64,000 nt of DNA from Paenibacillus aurantius (GTDB lineage: Bacteria > Bacillota > Bacilli > Paenibacillales > NBRC-103111): assembly GCF_032268605.1 (NCBI RefSeq), contig NZ_CP130318.1, forward strand, positions 2,080,001-2,144,000, given 5' to 3'. The position numbers were made by a program, and so were the translations under genes. Below, piece by piece: positions 1-9,635 of this stretch. Each line of letters opens with the position of its first letter. Position 1 is the first letter of the stretch. The notes beneath the pieces are model-generated. The model was not told the DNA's origin. It ran no database searches and worked only from the letters and a program-made list of their open reading frames with translations.

Positions 1-2
1 CG

Positions 3-1586
3 ACCGTTCTGGCGGCGGGTTCCTTACTCGCAGCCTGCGGCAAAGAAGGGGATAAAGGCGAAGGCGCCGGGAAAGCTTCGGAGGGCGCGGACGGCAAGAA
101 GGGCAAAATCTCGGTGATGGTTTACGACAGAGGCCGGGTGCCGGCTGAGGAAGGGACCTATGACAAGAACCGCTGGACGGAGTGGATTAACAAGAATGCT
201 CCGGCCGAAGTGACGTTCGTTCCCATTCCGCGCAACAAACCGGAAGACAAGCTGAACGTCCTTCTTGCTTCGGGCTCCGCGCCTGATTTCATTCAGGATT
301 ACAATCCATTGAACAAGAATGCCTGGTATGCGTCGAAGCAGCTGATGCCGCTCGATGACCTGATCGAGAAGCACAGCGTGGAATACAAGGCTCTCCTGAA
401 CAAGTATCCGATCCTGCGCAAGCTGGGTACCCAAGACGATGGCAAGCTCTATGAGGTCGGAGCGTTCACCCAAACGGATATCAACTGGGTTTTCCTGGTG
501 AGGAACGACTGGCTGAAGAAGCTGAACCTGGAAGTGCCGAAGACGACCGAGGAATTGTATAATGTCGCCAAGGCCTTCACAGAGAACGATCCGGATGGCA
601 ACGGCAAGAAGGATACGTTCGGGATCTCCCTTGGAGGAGGATTTAACCAAAATATCTTCAACTGGATCTTTGGTCTGCCTGGCGCCGGCTATGCTCTGGA
701 GGACGGCAAAATGGTCTATCCGTGGAAGCAGATGGAGGCGATTGCCGACTTCAAGAAGCGGTTGTACCAGGACGGTCTGATCGATAAAGATTTCGCGGCG
801 GATGCCAATGGGGAGAAGGCCAAGCGGGATTTTGTCAATGGCAAGATCGGCTTCTACACGATGCAGTGGGCGGACGTGAAGGCGACCTTCGAAGCCCTGA
901 AGAAGAACGTACCGGACGCCCAGCTTGTGCCGATCGCGCTGCCTAAGAGCTCCTTCGGTCAATTCGTTCCCGCCCTGAATCCGCCGGCTCAAACGCCTGG
1001 AGTGGTTAACGCCGCAGCCAAGGATCCGGTTGCCGTCATCAAATATATCGACTTCCTGAACAAAGAGGACACGGTCAAGGCCCTGAAGTGGGGACTCGAG
1101 GGCGAGCATTATAAACTCGATGCCAATGGCTGCCCGGCCCCGGTTAACCTCGAGAAGAACAAGAAGGAAAAAGACTGGAACGCCGACTATTCGATGGTAA
1201 GCAGCTCGACCGATGCGACCCGCAAGTGCGATCCCCGCATCATGGAGATCGATACGAGCTCCCCGGTAGGGCAGGAATACAAAGCCATTCTGGAGACAGC
1301 CCGTAAAATCTACCTGAATCCGGCGACTCCTATGCCCGGCTTCTTCCTGAACGCTCCGGCCAAGCCGAACGAGCTGGATATGATCGAGCAGAGCGTATCC
1401 AAGCTGGGAGATGAATATACGAAGGCGATCGTGACCAAGGACTATACGCCGGAGAAAGCGACCCAAACGGCCAAGGATATGTGGACGAAGGCCGGCGGCG
1501 GAAAAATAGATGAATGGTACAACACCTTTTACAGCAAGAACAAAGATAAAATCGTAACCGTTACGGATATTTACGAAAAGAAATAA
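3..1586 (+). CDS. Sugar ABC transporter substrate-binding lipoprotein (5' end outside window)
   Basis: This gene runs in from the left edge, so its start and most of its signal peptide are missing. The first visible codons give a hydrophobic stretch ending in the lipobox LLAAC followed by a charged, glycine-rich linker, so the mature protein is a lipid-anchored extracellular solute receptor. About 500 residues with an NDWLKKL segment and a DPDGNGKKDTFG loop are typical of the large LplA/YtcQ-type binding proteins of Paenibacillus oligosaccharide importers. The matching permeases are probably upstream of the window. A terminator follows at 1599 and an AraC regulator at 1764. The ligand cannot be deduced. 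The family call is firm. Confidence 0.9.
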   Translation, partial: TVLAAGSLLAACGKEGDKGEGAGKASEGADGKKGKISVMVYDRGRVPAEEGTYDKNRWTEWINKNAPAEVTFVPIPRNKPEDKLNVLLASGSAPDFIQDYNPLNKNAWYASKQLMPLDDLIEKHSVEYKALLNKYPILRKLGTQDDGKLYEVGAFTQTDINWVFLVRNDWLKKLNLEVPKTTEELYNVAKAFTENDPDGNGKKDTFGISLGGGFNQNIFNWIFGLPGAGYALEDGKMVYPWKQMEAIADFKKRLYQDGLIDKDFAADANGEKAKRDFVNGKIGFYTMQWADVKATFEALKKNVPDAQLVPIALPKSSFGQFVPALNPPAQTPGVVNAAAKDPVAVIKYIDFLNKEDTVKALKWGLEGEHYKLDANGCPAPVNLEKNKKEKDWNADYSMVSSSTDATRKCDPRIMEIDTSSPVGQEYKAILETARKIYLNPATPMPGFFLNAPAKPNELDMIEQSVSKLGDEYTKAIVTKDYTPEKATQTAKDMWTKAGGGKIDEWYNTFYSKNKDKIVTVTDIYEKK

Positions 1587-1598
1587 AGCACTGTAGAT

Positions 1599-1628
1599 AA
1601 GGCGCCTTCTTCCCAAAGGCGCCTTTTT
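1599..1628 (+). terminator. Rho-independent terminator
   Basis: AAGGCGCC (1599-1606) pairs perfectly with GGCGCCTT (1618-1625) and runs into TTTTT. It closes the transporter transcript before the AraC gene. Confidence 0.85.
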
Positions 1629-1684
1629 CATGCAATGACCGGCTTAAACCGCTTTCTCGCTTCCGGTCGAGGCGGGAATGTCTA

Positions 1685-1713
1685 TTGACAGAAAGATGTA
1701 TATTGCTCAGAAT
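1685..1713 (+). promoter_or_regulatory. Putative SigA promoter for AraC regulator
   Basis: A perfect -35 TTGACA (1685-1690), a 17-nt spacer and a weak -10 CAGAAT (1708-1713, 4 of 6 consensus) lie about 50 nt ahead of the AraC start, just after the terminator. Confidence 0.5.
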
Positions 1714-1763
1714 AAGAACTTCAGTAATAAATGGAAGTATCCATCAAGTTTGGGGGGACGGGA

Positions 1764-4001
1764 ATGCCGGGTAAGTGGTTCAAACGGCTGCTTCTTTCCT
1801 ATTTGCCGATCTTCGTCCTCGTCATCTTCAGTTTGTCGATTCTCTTTTTTGTCATCGTCAACAAAGTGTCGCGCGAAGAGGCGAAGCAGGCCAATCAAGT
1901 GTTCATGGAACAGGTGCTCGTCCAGCTGGACCGGACACTGGAGCTGATCAGCCAGCAGATCATGAAGGAATCGAACTCCAATAACGGATTGAAGGACTAT
2001 TACTTCAAACCGTCGCTTGATACGTTCGGAAGTCTTGTGGTGCCTTCGGAAAAATTGCGGGAGTTCGTCGGGGGCCTTCCTCTCATCGACTCCATTTATT
2101 TATACCGGACGGCCGATGAAATGGTGCTGAGCACCAATTCGCTTATGCCGCTCAGCCAGTTCGGCGACCAGGCGTTCGCGAGGACGGTCTTGAAGAACGG
2201 GGCGCCGCCTAAATGGCTGCCCGTCCGCGCCTACCGGGAGTTTGCCGACCAGTCCCCGGTCAACGTGGTGACGCTTGTCCGTAATGTACCGCTGCTGGGA
2301 GGGGAAAAAGGGTTTCTCGTGGTCAATGTCGGGGTGGACAAGATCGCGAAGTACGTGATGGAAATGTCCAGCTCGAAGTTCAGCTACATCCAGCTTGAGG
2401 ATCAGAACGGAGCCTTCCTTCTGAATACGTCGGATACGCGCATGCGGTCGGAGATCAATTCCGCCGTTTCCAGTTATACCGGGTGGGTCATTCACAGCGG
2501 GCTTCACGACGGGGGCTTGTTCTATGTGTTTTCCCATATTCACTGGATCTGGCTTGGGGTGGCGGCGGGATTGGTTATACTGGGAGCGGTTTGGCTCATT
2601 GTCGTGACCCGGCGGAATTACCGTCCGGTGGAAATGATCGTCGACCAGATTCGCCAGTTCGCCGTGCAGAGAACCCAGCTGCTTGCGGCTTCGAGCGGCC
2701 AGGACGAGTTCCGCTTTATTGAAACCGCCTTGAGCCGGCTCATCGAGCAGTCCAACGAGTACGACCAGCAGTTCCGTGAGGACCTGCTGTACCGGCGTCA
2801 ATATTTTTTTCAAGAAGCGATTACGGGCAGCCGGGTGATCACCGCCGAGGATTGGAACGGCGAGCTGAACGGGCTGACACCGGCCGGGGACAAGCGGAGG
2901 CTCTTCGTCGCGGTGATTGAGATCGACAAGTACCAGGAATTCCAGAATCAGTATAACCAGCGGGACCAGAGCCTGCTTAAGTTCGTTGTCAAAAGCGTGG
3001 TCAGCGAAATGGCGGAGAAGCATGACCTTGCCGTATGGGCGGAATGGATTGGCAATGAAAGGCTCGGCGTGCTGTTTGGAACATCGGTTGAAGAAGAGAC
3101 AAGCCTGCAGGTTCTGAAGAAGCTCGGGGAAGAGCTGATCGGCTGGGTGGAGGCTAATCTTCATTTTTCCGTGACCTCGGGCTTTGGCTCAGGTGTCGAA
3201 GAGGTGGGCGAAATTCCTCTTTCCTATGAGGATGCGATCAACGCCTTGAAATACAAGACGGTGCTCGGAGGATCGGGTACGTTTCTGTATGCCGAGATGA
3301 AGACCCAGTCGGTTCATACGATCTACGACAACCTGGAGGTCATCCGCAAGCTTTCCTCCTGCTTCAAGCAGAACAATGAGGAGTGGGAGGCGATCTTCCG
3401 GGAAGTGTTCATGAATTTGCGGAACAACTTGAGCTCGAAGGAAGAAATCGTCATTGCGGCGAATTACTTATGCTACCATCTGAACCAATCGCTTAAGGAA
3501 ATGGCCCAGGAATACAGAGGCCTCTGGGAGAGTGAGATCCACCCCCAGATGATGGCGGCCGTGGAGAATTTTGAAACGCTCGATGAACTGGAAGAACGGT
3601 ATGCGGAGCTCCTGAGCCAAGCCTTCCGGCACCTGAGCCGGATGCGCGAGAAACGCTCGGGCCATACGCTGATCAAAGACATCAAGACCTATATCGAAAA
3701 TCATTATGACGACCCCAACTTATCCCTGCAGATGATCAGTGATCATTTTCAATTGAATACCAAGTACGTCAGCCAGTTGTTCAAGGACGAAATGGGGGAG
3801 AAATTCGTGGATTATTTGGCTCATCTGCGAATCCGCCATGCCAAGGATCTTCTGAAGGAAACGAAGGCCCCGGTCCAAGATATTGCCATGAAGGTGGGGT
3901 ATACTCATTCTCTTTCGTTTATCCGTATGTTCAAGAAAGTGATGAACGTCACCCCGGGAGATTACCGCAAGCAGAATACTCTGGCAAGAGGACAGGAGTA
4001 A
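1764..4001 (+). CDS. Membrane-anchored AraC-family transcriptional regulator
   Basis: A 745-residue sensor-regulator. A first membrane helix lies at about residues 9-31 and a second at about 270-295, flanking an extracellular sensor region. A cytoplasmic middle region follows, then a C-terminal AraC double helix-turn-helix (from about LIKDIKTYIENHY to VTPGDYRK). The start at 1764 is preferred because GGGGGGACGGG sits just upstream; an in-frame ATG at 1731 has no clear RBS. Proteins of this layout usually sense a sugar or a sugar-loaded binding protein and activate the neighbouring transporter or hydrolase operon. Here the likely targets are the upstream importer and the three-gene hydrolase operon at 4236-12381; that assignment is inference. 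Confidence 0.88.
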   Translation: MPGKWFKRLLLSYLPIFVLVIFSLSILFFVIVNKVSREEAKQANQVFMEQVLVQLDRTLELISQQIMKESNSNNGLKDYYFKPSLDTFGSLVVPSEKLREFVGGLPLIDSIYLYRTADEMVLSTNSLMPLSQFGDQAFARTVLKNGAPPKWLPVRAYREFADQSPVNVVTLVRNVPLLGGEKGFLVVNVGVDKIAKYVMEMSSSKFSYIQLEDQNGAFLLNTSDTRMRSEINSAVSSYTGWVIHSGLHDGGLFYVFSHIHWIWLGVAAGLVILGAVWLIVVTRRNYRPVEMIVDQIRQFAVQRTQLLAASSGQDEFRFIETALSRLIEQSNEYDQQFREDLLYRRQYFFQEAITGSRVITAEDWNGELNGLTPAGDKRRLFVAVIEIDKYQEFQNQYNQRDQSLLKFVVKSVVSEMAEKHDLAVWAEWIGNERLGVLFGTSVEEETSLQVLKKLGEELIGWVEANLHFSVTSGFGSGVEEVGEIPLSYEDAINALKYKTVLGGSGTFLYAEMKTQSVHTIYDNLEVIRKLSSCFKQNNEEWEAIFREVFMNLRNNLSSKEEIVIAANYLCYHLNQSLKEMAQEYRGLWESEIHPQMMAAVENFETLDELEERYAELLSQAFRHLSRMREKRSGHTLIKDIKTYIENHYDDPNLSLQMISDHFQLNTKYVSQLFKDEMGEKFVDYLAHLRIRHAKDLLKETKAPVQDIAMKVGYTHSLSFIRMFKKVMNVTPGDYRKQNTLARGQE

Positions 4002-4031
4002 AACGCCAAGCTTCAATTGGATATCGACAGA

Positions 4032-4061
4032 AAGCGGCGCCGTTCAGGCAGCCGTTTTTTT
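4032..4061 (+). terminator. Probable rho-independent terminator
   Basis: AAGCGGC (4032-4038) can pair with GCCGTTT (4051-4057, one G-U pair), followed by a T run to 4061. It ends the AraC transcript. Confidence 0.5.
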
Positions 4062-4179
4062 GGTTTTGCGCCAAAAAGGCCCATCTACCTTTTTCATTCG
4101 TATACCTTTTCGGTTTTTCCGGAGTTTTGCTTATGGAAAGATTATTGTCTATGGATACACGTTGCCGTTTGGCTTTTAC

Positions 4180-4209
4180 TTAAGAAGGCAATAAGACGGA
4201 ACTTATTAT
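4180..4209 (+). promoter_or_regulatory. Putative promoter for the multidomain glycosidase operon
   Basis: TTAAGA (4180-4185, 4 of 6), 18-nt spacer, TATTAT (4204-4209, 5 of 6), 26 nt before the start codon at 4236. The weak -35 fits an activator-dependent promoter. The rest of the 4002-4235 gap holds only the terminator above. Confidence 0.4.
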
Positions 4210-4235
4210 AAAGATGAGCGAGGAGGAAAGGAAGC

Positions 4236-7200
4236 ATGAAAGGATTAAGAAACCGGCATGCATGGACCTTCCGGAGGGGGATGGCGGCACTGCTTACCGC
4301 GCTGCTTCTGTGGACAGCAGGGCTTTACGAAGCTTCGGCGGTATGGGCGGCGGAAGCGCCCTTGACCCCGACGGATGACACGTATGCCAATGCGGGTACC
4401 AAGTCGGAGCAAACGTTCGGAAGTTCTCCCGATCTGTTGGTTAAGTATCAGGCCGCGGATCCGAATGTGACCCGGCAGGCTTATCTTCGTTTCGATGTGA
4501 AGGGCTTCCAGCCGGAAGCCGTAGGCTCCGCCAAGCTGAGGATATACGGAAGCGTGACGGAACCGGGGGTGTCCAGTGTACGGATCTCCGTTTACGGCGG
4601 AGGGCAGGACGGCTGGGCGGAATCCACTATGAACTGGGGAAGCAAGCCGGAGCCGGAATTCTTTCTGGGCCGGTTAGACGTTACTCCTACGGCGGGATGG
4701 TACGAGGTGGACGTGACTTCGTATATCCGCAAGCAAGCCGGGGAGGATGGAACCGCCACACTGATTCTGACCCAGGAGACTTCTCCCGGCTATGTGGTCA
4801 CGTTCAAAAGCAAGGAAGACACCTTACATAAGCCTCAATTGATCGTTTCCGATACCGCGGTTCAGCCGGACGCCCCGTCCTGGCCGGCCGGCAGCGCCTT
4901 GCTTGGGAAGGGAGCTTCGGGATCCGCTCTATCCTTAAGCTGGACTCCTGCCTCCTCGGGCAGCGGGGAGATAACGGGTTACCGCGTTTACCGGAACGGG
5001 GAGCTCGTTCAAGCCTTGCCGGGCACCGCACAAGAGTATACGGTAACCGGCTTGCCGGACGGGAAAAGATACACGTTCCAGGTACAGGCCGGGGATTCGG
5101 CCGGCCGCTGGAGTACCGACGGGCCCATCTACAGCACCATTCAGACGAGGATCCCCACGGATGACGCTTATGTAAACTCGGGGACATCGGCAGACAAAAA
5201 TTTCGGACAATCGGCGGATCTGCTGGTGAAGAACAATGTCGCCGATCTGACCCGGCGTTCCTACCTGCGGTTTGATCTGAACGGGATGAAGCCCGAAGAG
5301 ATCGGATCCGCCAAGCTAATGATCTACGGGGCGATTACCGAAGCGGGTCCGACCTCCTTAAGCACTTCGATTGCCGGCGGCGAAGTCCAGGATTGGAGCG
5401 AGAAATCCATCACTTGGATGAACAAGCCGGACACCGAACATTATCTCGGCAAGTTTACGATTAACCGGACGATGAAGTGGAACGAGGTGGACGTCACCTC
5501 CTACCTCCGCAAGCAGGCACAGGGGGGCGGCCTCGCGACCTTCTCGCTGTTCCAGGATCTTTCTCCGGGATACGCCACCGTATTCAAAAGCAAAGAGGAC
5601 ATCCATAAGCCGTATTTGCTTATTTCCGCTTTGCCTGCCGATGGGAACGCCCCGTCTTGGCCGGCAGGAAGCGAGCTCACGGCGGCCGATGTGCAGGAAT
5701 CGTCCTTAAAGCTTAGCTGGACGAAGCCAACGTCTTACGGCGGGGCCGAGCTTACTGGCTACCGCATATACAAGGACGGCGTTCTCCTTCAGGAGCTCCC
5801 GGCAACAGCCAGTACGCTTGCCTTGAACGGGCTGCAAAGCGACAGCCGATATACCTTTCAAGTGCAGGCGGGAGACAGTGCGGGGCGCTGGAGCACGGAC
5901 GGCCCGCTGGTGACCGTGCGCATGCCGGGCAACGAAATCCTGCAGGTCAAGCAAGGCAATGTATTCGTTCAGCCGGATTCGGCTCAGTTCAAGGTTAGGA
6001 CCGGAAGAAGCAGCGCTCAATGGATCGTGGAGGATGCTTGGGGACGGGAAGTGAAACGAGGCTCTTCGCCTGTAGCTGGAGGGGAACTTCTGCTTTCCGT
6101 ACCGGTTGAGCAGAAGGGGTATTTTACCATCCGGTTCAGCCTGGAAGCCCCTGGGATGGAGCCGGTCATGCTGAGCACGCCGTTTGCCGTGCTGTCTCCT
6201 TTCGATGTGAAGGCGGTACCGGAATCCCCGTTCGGGTTTGCTACCCATCTGCATCGGACCGGGACGGGGTGGGGCTCCGATTTGATTGATCTCATCCAGG
6301 CTTCCGGAGCCAAGAACGTAAGGGATGGAATCGAATGGAACGGAATCGAGAAGCAGAAAGGCCAGTACACCTTCGCTCCGGTGCCGGACAATTATATGGC
6401 GAAGCTGAAAGAGCAGCAGGAGGACATGCTGTTCGTGGCCGGCTACAACAATCCGCTCTATGACAACAACAGCACCCCTTATACGGACGAAGGGCGCCAA
6501 GGGTTCGCCGACTATGCTAAATCGTATTTGGATCATTATGGAACCCAATTGAAGTGGCTCGAGGTGTATAACGAATTTAACATCGCCTTCGGCGACCGGG
6601 GGAACGGTCCCGCGGATTCGAGGCCGGATTATTATTACCCCCTTCTGAAGAAAACGTATGAGACGGTAAAAGTCGAAAGGCCGGACGTTACGGTTGTAGG
6701 CATGGCGACAGCCGGCGTGCCGCTCAGCTGGATGGAAGAGGTGTTCAAGCTTGGCGGACTACAATATATGGATGCGGTTTCGATTCATCCTTATCAATAT
6801 CCGGCCGCACCGGAAGGCTTGATCGGTCAGCTGGCCGGAGTCCAGAGCCTGATCCGCCAATACAACAACGGGCAATCCAAGCCGTTATGGATCAGCGAGT
6901 TCGGCTGGCCGACGCAGGAAGACAGCAGAGGCATCGATGAGAAGACGCAGGCGGATTATCTGGTGCGCGGCCACGTGCTGGCGCTGGCGGGCGGCGTTGA
7001 GAAAATCTTCTGGTACGATTTCATGAATGACGGAACGAAGGCGGATTACAACGAGGACAACTTCGGGATTATCCGCAATGCCGCCGACCCCCAAGGAAAG
7101 CATACCCCGAAGCCGGCCTATGCGGCCTACGCCGCCATGACCCGGGAGCTGACCGGAGCGGACTACGTCCAGAAAGAATCGACACCGGACGGCATTTACA

Positions 7201-9635
7201 GCTATGCGTTCCGCAAGGATGGGAGGGACCTTCACGTCGCCTGGTCGCTGAGCTCCCAATCCATGGCGATTAAGACCTCGGGGCCGGTGGACATCACGGA
7301 CCTGATGGGCAATACCCAAACCTACACCCCGCTCGATGGAAAGGTTTATATCACCTTGAGCGGAGAGCCGGTTTATATCCAAGGAACGATCGAAGGGTTG
7401 GTCCAGGATTCCACCTTTACGGTGACCTCGGGAGATAAGGCGGTTGCCACGGAGAAGGTGCAGCTCGATGTGAGAATGGTCAACCCGCTCGGCGAGCCGC
7501 TGTCGGTTTCGCTGGCTTCCGAGAACCAGACGGTAGAGCTGGCGGCCGAGGCTCACGGCACGGTCAGCGGCACCTTAAAGCTCGGATCCGTTGATCATAC
7601 CGGTACCAAGCATGTCCGGGGAGACCTTCTCTCCGGAGGGAAACGAATCGGTTACTTGACTCATCAGGTTCGAATAGGCGAGCCTTATGAGATTCGGGTG
7701 CGTCCCGTAGTGGCCGATGAAGCGTCCCGCCTTGGGAAGATGAACGTGACCGTAACGAACCGCTTTAGCGGCCAATCGCTCCGTGTTCTTAAGGTGGATT
7801 GGGCCATGAACACTCAGACCGGTTCCATGGATTCCGGAAGGGAGGTGGCTCCGCTCGCCGAAGAGACCTTCTCCTGGGATGTGGGTACGGTAGATTATGA
7901 CAAGAGTTACCCCTATCAAGTGACCGTCGATCTGGAGGGCTTCGGGCCGATTACCCTCTCAGGCAAAGTGGAATATAACCCCATTGCCTACAAAACCGTT
8001 CAGGTGGACGGCGTTCTGGACGATCCGGCCGCCGCTCCCTTAATCGATCTATCGAAGGCAAACAATAAAATTTCCGGCTATGGCGGTCCGGACGATGCCA
8101 GCGGGCTGGTCTGGCTGAATGCCGACCGGGATAATCTCTATATAAGCGCGAAGGTCACCGACAATGTGTGGGCTTACCCCGCTGGAGGAGGAGATCAGTG
8201 GCAGAACGACGGCTTTCAGTTCGCCCTGGCCGCCGGAGTACCGGGAGAGAGCAAGGCCTGGTACGAATTCGGGATGGCGGAAACGCCGGCCGGCCCGCAA
8301 ATCTACCGGTTCCTCTCGCCGGCCGGGCTTCCGACGGGCCGCGTCGACAATGGGAAGCTTGTCATCGTTCGGGATGAGGCCCAGCATACGACCACCTATG
8401 AGATGGCTCTTCCGTGGTCCGAAATAAAGCCGATCCGGCCGGAAACGGACGAGATCGTCAGTTTCTCGCTTCTCTTAAACGACAACGACGGCGTACAGCG
8501 CCGCGGTTATATCGAATGGGGCTCGGGTATCGGGGGAGCCAAGGATCCTAAGCTGTTCCGGACGATCGAATGGATGAAGCCCGGCTCCCAGCTGAAGCTG
8601 GAATCGGCCGAAGGAACGTACAGCGATTCCATCGAGCTTAAGGCCACCTTAACCGATCCGGCCGGCCGGCCAATTGCCGGCGAATCCGTGGATTTTGAAG
8701 TGGAGGAGGGCTTGGTCGGCTCTGCCGTTACGAACCAAGAGGGAACGGCCTCGATCCGCTATACGATCAAGCAGGGAGCCGGTTCCTCGGCGGAAACCGT
8801 CGAATACCCGACGCGCGCCCTATACAAGCCCAAGGCCGGCTCGGCCTACAAAGGAAGCACAGTAGAATCCAAGCTGACGGTCCGCAAGGAGCAAGCCTCC
8901 TTGTCGGCCGTGAGTCCGTCCCTGGTAACTGTCGGAAGCGGGCAGACGCTTGACGTTGCTTTGGTCCAGAACGATGCGGAGCCTGGCCGGATGGAAGGCA
9001 TCCCCGTGGGGGCCGTCATTACCCGGATGCTTCCAAATGGCACCCGCGGCGACACGGCGGTAACCGAGGCCGTTTATTCGACGGATGCTTCCGGAACGGC
9101 TCATCTACCGGTTCAGCTTGCCGCCGGATTATATGAGATCCGCTATGAGATTCAGCCCAATCCTTACTATCAGACGGCATCCGCCATCGCAACTGTACTT
9201 GTTGCGGAGCGCCTGCCGGACACGGCCAGCCTGAACGGATTTCTTCCGCTCCCCGGGGGCGGAGGTCCTCTCGGCCAGAAGGCGGGCAAGCTTCACCTTA
9301 CTCTGCAGGGCGAGCGAACGCCGGGAGGGGAACTATCGGGCATGCTGCGTATCCATGCCGAACCTCAGGGGCTTGACTTGACTAGCCGCTCCTTGCAGTG
9401 GCTGGCGGCAGCGGGCTCCGAAACCTATATCCAGGCAGAGGCGGAGGATCAGCAGGCGAACTCTTACCTGGTGCGTATCATCGCCGCTAGCGGAGAAGAC
9501 AGTGGAAGCCCCTCTCCTCGTATCAGCCTGCAGATGTGGAAACAAGAGGGTGATAAGGAAGAGCCGTTCTACGCGGCGTTCCTGCAGCCTTTGCGAGGAA
9601 ACTTTACCTTACCATCAGGAGGTCAAACCGCATGA
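4236..9635 (+). CDS. Secreted multidomain clan GH-A glycosidase (DNRLRE/FN3/GH/CBM9-like/Ig-like)
   Basis: A 1,799-residue exported protein with an AGGAGGAAAGG RBS and a signal peptide (about 1-39, ending AVWAA). Visible order: DNRLRE/CBM96-like module (about 45-205), FN3 (213-300), second DNRLRE module (305-465), second FN3 (468-566), a beta-rich linker, a TIM-barrel glycosidase (about 665-990), beta domains, a CBM9-like module (about 1250-1445), and Ig-like (Big-1-type) repeats to the end. In the barrel, WLEVYNEFN offers Glu780 as acid/base and LWISEFGWPT offers Glu888 as nucleophile, the clan GH-A pattern; the exact GH family is not settled (GH39- or GH5-like). No SLH or sortase anchor is seen. 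It overlaps the next gene by 4 nt, so it probably makes the initial extracellular cut in the same pathway. Confidence 0.85.
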   Translation: MKGLRNRHAWTFRRGMAALLTALLLWTAGLYEASAVWAAEAPLTPTDDTYANAGTKSEQTFGSSPDLLVKYQAADPNVTRQAYLRFDVKGFQPEAVGSAKLRIYGSVTEPGVSSVRISVYGGGQDGWAESTMNWGSKPEPEFFLGRLDVTPTAGWYEVDVTSYIRKQAGEDGTATLILTQETSPGYVVTFKSKEDTLHKPQLIVSDTAVQPDAPSWPAGSALLGKGASGSALSLSWTPASSGSGEITGYRVYRNGELVQALPGTAQEYTVTGLPDGKRYTFQVQAGDSAGRWSTDGPIYSTIQTRIPTDDAYVNSGTSADKNFGQSADLLVKNNVADLTRRSYLRFDLNGMKPEEIGSAKLMIYGAITEAGPTSLSTSIAGGEVQDWSEKSITWMNKPDTEHYLGKFTINRTMKWNEVDVTSYLRKQAQGGGLATFSLFQDLSPGYATVFKSKEDIHKPYLLISALPADGNAPSWPAGSELTAADVQESSLKLSWTKPTSYGGAELTGYRIYKDGVLLQELPATASTLALNGLQSDSRYTFQVQAGDSAGRWSTDGPLVTVRMPGNEILQVKQGNVFVQPDSAQFKVRTGRSSAQWIVEDAWGREVKRGSSPVAGGELLLSVPVEQKGYFTIRFSLEAPGMEPVMLSTPFAVLSPFDVKAVPESPFGFATHLHRTGTGWGSDLIDLIQASGAKNVRDGIEWNGIEKQKGQYTFAPVPDNYMAKLKEQQEDMLFVAGYNNPLYDNNSTPYTDEGRQGFADYAKSYLDHYGTQLKWLEVYNEFNIAFGDRGNGPADSRPDYYYPLLKKTYETVKVERPDVTVVGMATAGVPLSWMEEVFKLGGLQYMDAVSIHPYQYPAAPEGLIGQLAGVQSLIRQYNNGQSKPLWISEFGWPTQEDSRGIDEKTQADYLVRGHVLALAGGVEKIFWYDFMNDGTKADYNEDNFGIIRNAADPQGKHTPKPAYAAYAAMTRELTGADYVQKESTPDGIYSYAFRKDGRDLHVAWSLSSQSMAIKTSGPVDITDLMGNTQTYTPLDGKVYITLSGEPVYIQGTIEGLVQDSTFTVTSGDKAVATEKVQLDVRMVNPLGEPLSVSLASENQTVELAAEAHGTVSGTLKLGSVDHTGTKHVRGDLLSGGKRIGYLTHQVRIGEPYEIRVRPVVADEASRLGKMNVTVTNRFSGQSLRVLKVDWAMNTQTGSMDSGREVAPLAEETFSWDVGTVDYDKSYPYQVTVDLEGFGPITLSGKVEYNPIAYKTVQVDGVLDDPAAAPLIDLSKANNKISGYGGPDDASGLVWLNADRDNLYISAKVTDNVWAYPAGGGDQWQNDGFQFALAAGVPGESKAWYEFGMAETPAGPQIYRFLSPAGLPTGRVDNGKLVIVRDEAQHTTTYEMALPWSEIKPIRPETDEIVSFSLLLNDNDGVQRRGYIEWGSGIGGAKDPKLFRTIEWMKPGSQLKLESAEGTYSDSIELKATLTDPAGRPIAGESVDFEVEEGLVGSAVTNQEGTASIRYTIKQGAGSSAETVEYPTRALYKPKAGSAYKGSTVESKLTVRKEQASLSAVSPSLVTVGSGQTLDVALVQNDAEPGRMEGIPVGAVITRMLPNGTRGDTAVTEAVYSTDASGTAHLPVQLAAGLYEIRYEIQPNPYYQTASAIATVLVAERLPDTASLNGFLPLPGGGGPLGQKAGKLHLTLQGERTPGGELSGMLRIHAEPQGLDLTSRSLQWLAAAGSETYIQAEAEDQQANSYLVRIIAASGEDSGSPSPRISLQMWKQEGDKEEPFYAAFLQPLRGNFTLPSGGQTA

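Noticed and set aside
24-1631. Long open frame on the minus strand opposite the first binding-protein gene
   Set aside because: GC-rich codon structure leaves antisense frames open throughout the window; there is no RBS, family motif or sensible protein, and the plus-strand gene is certain.
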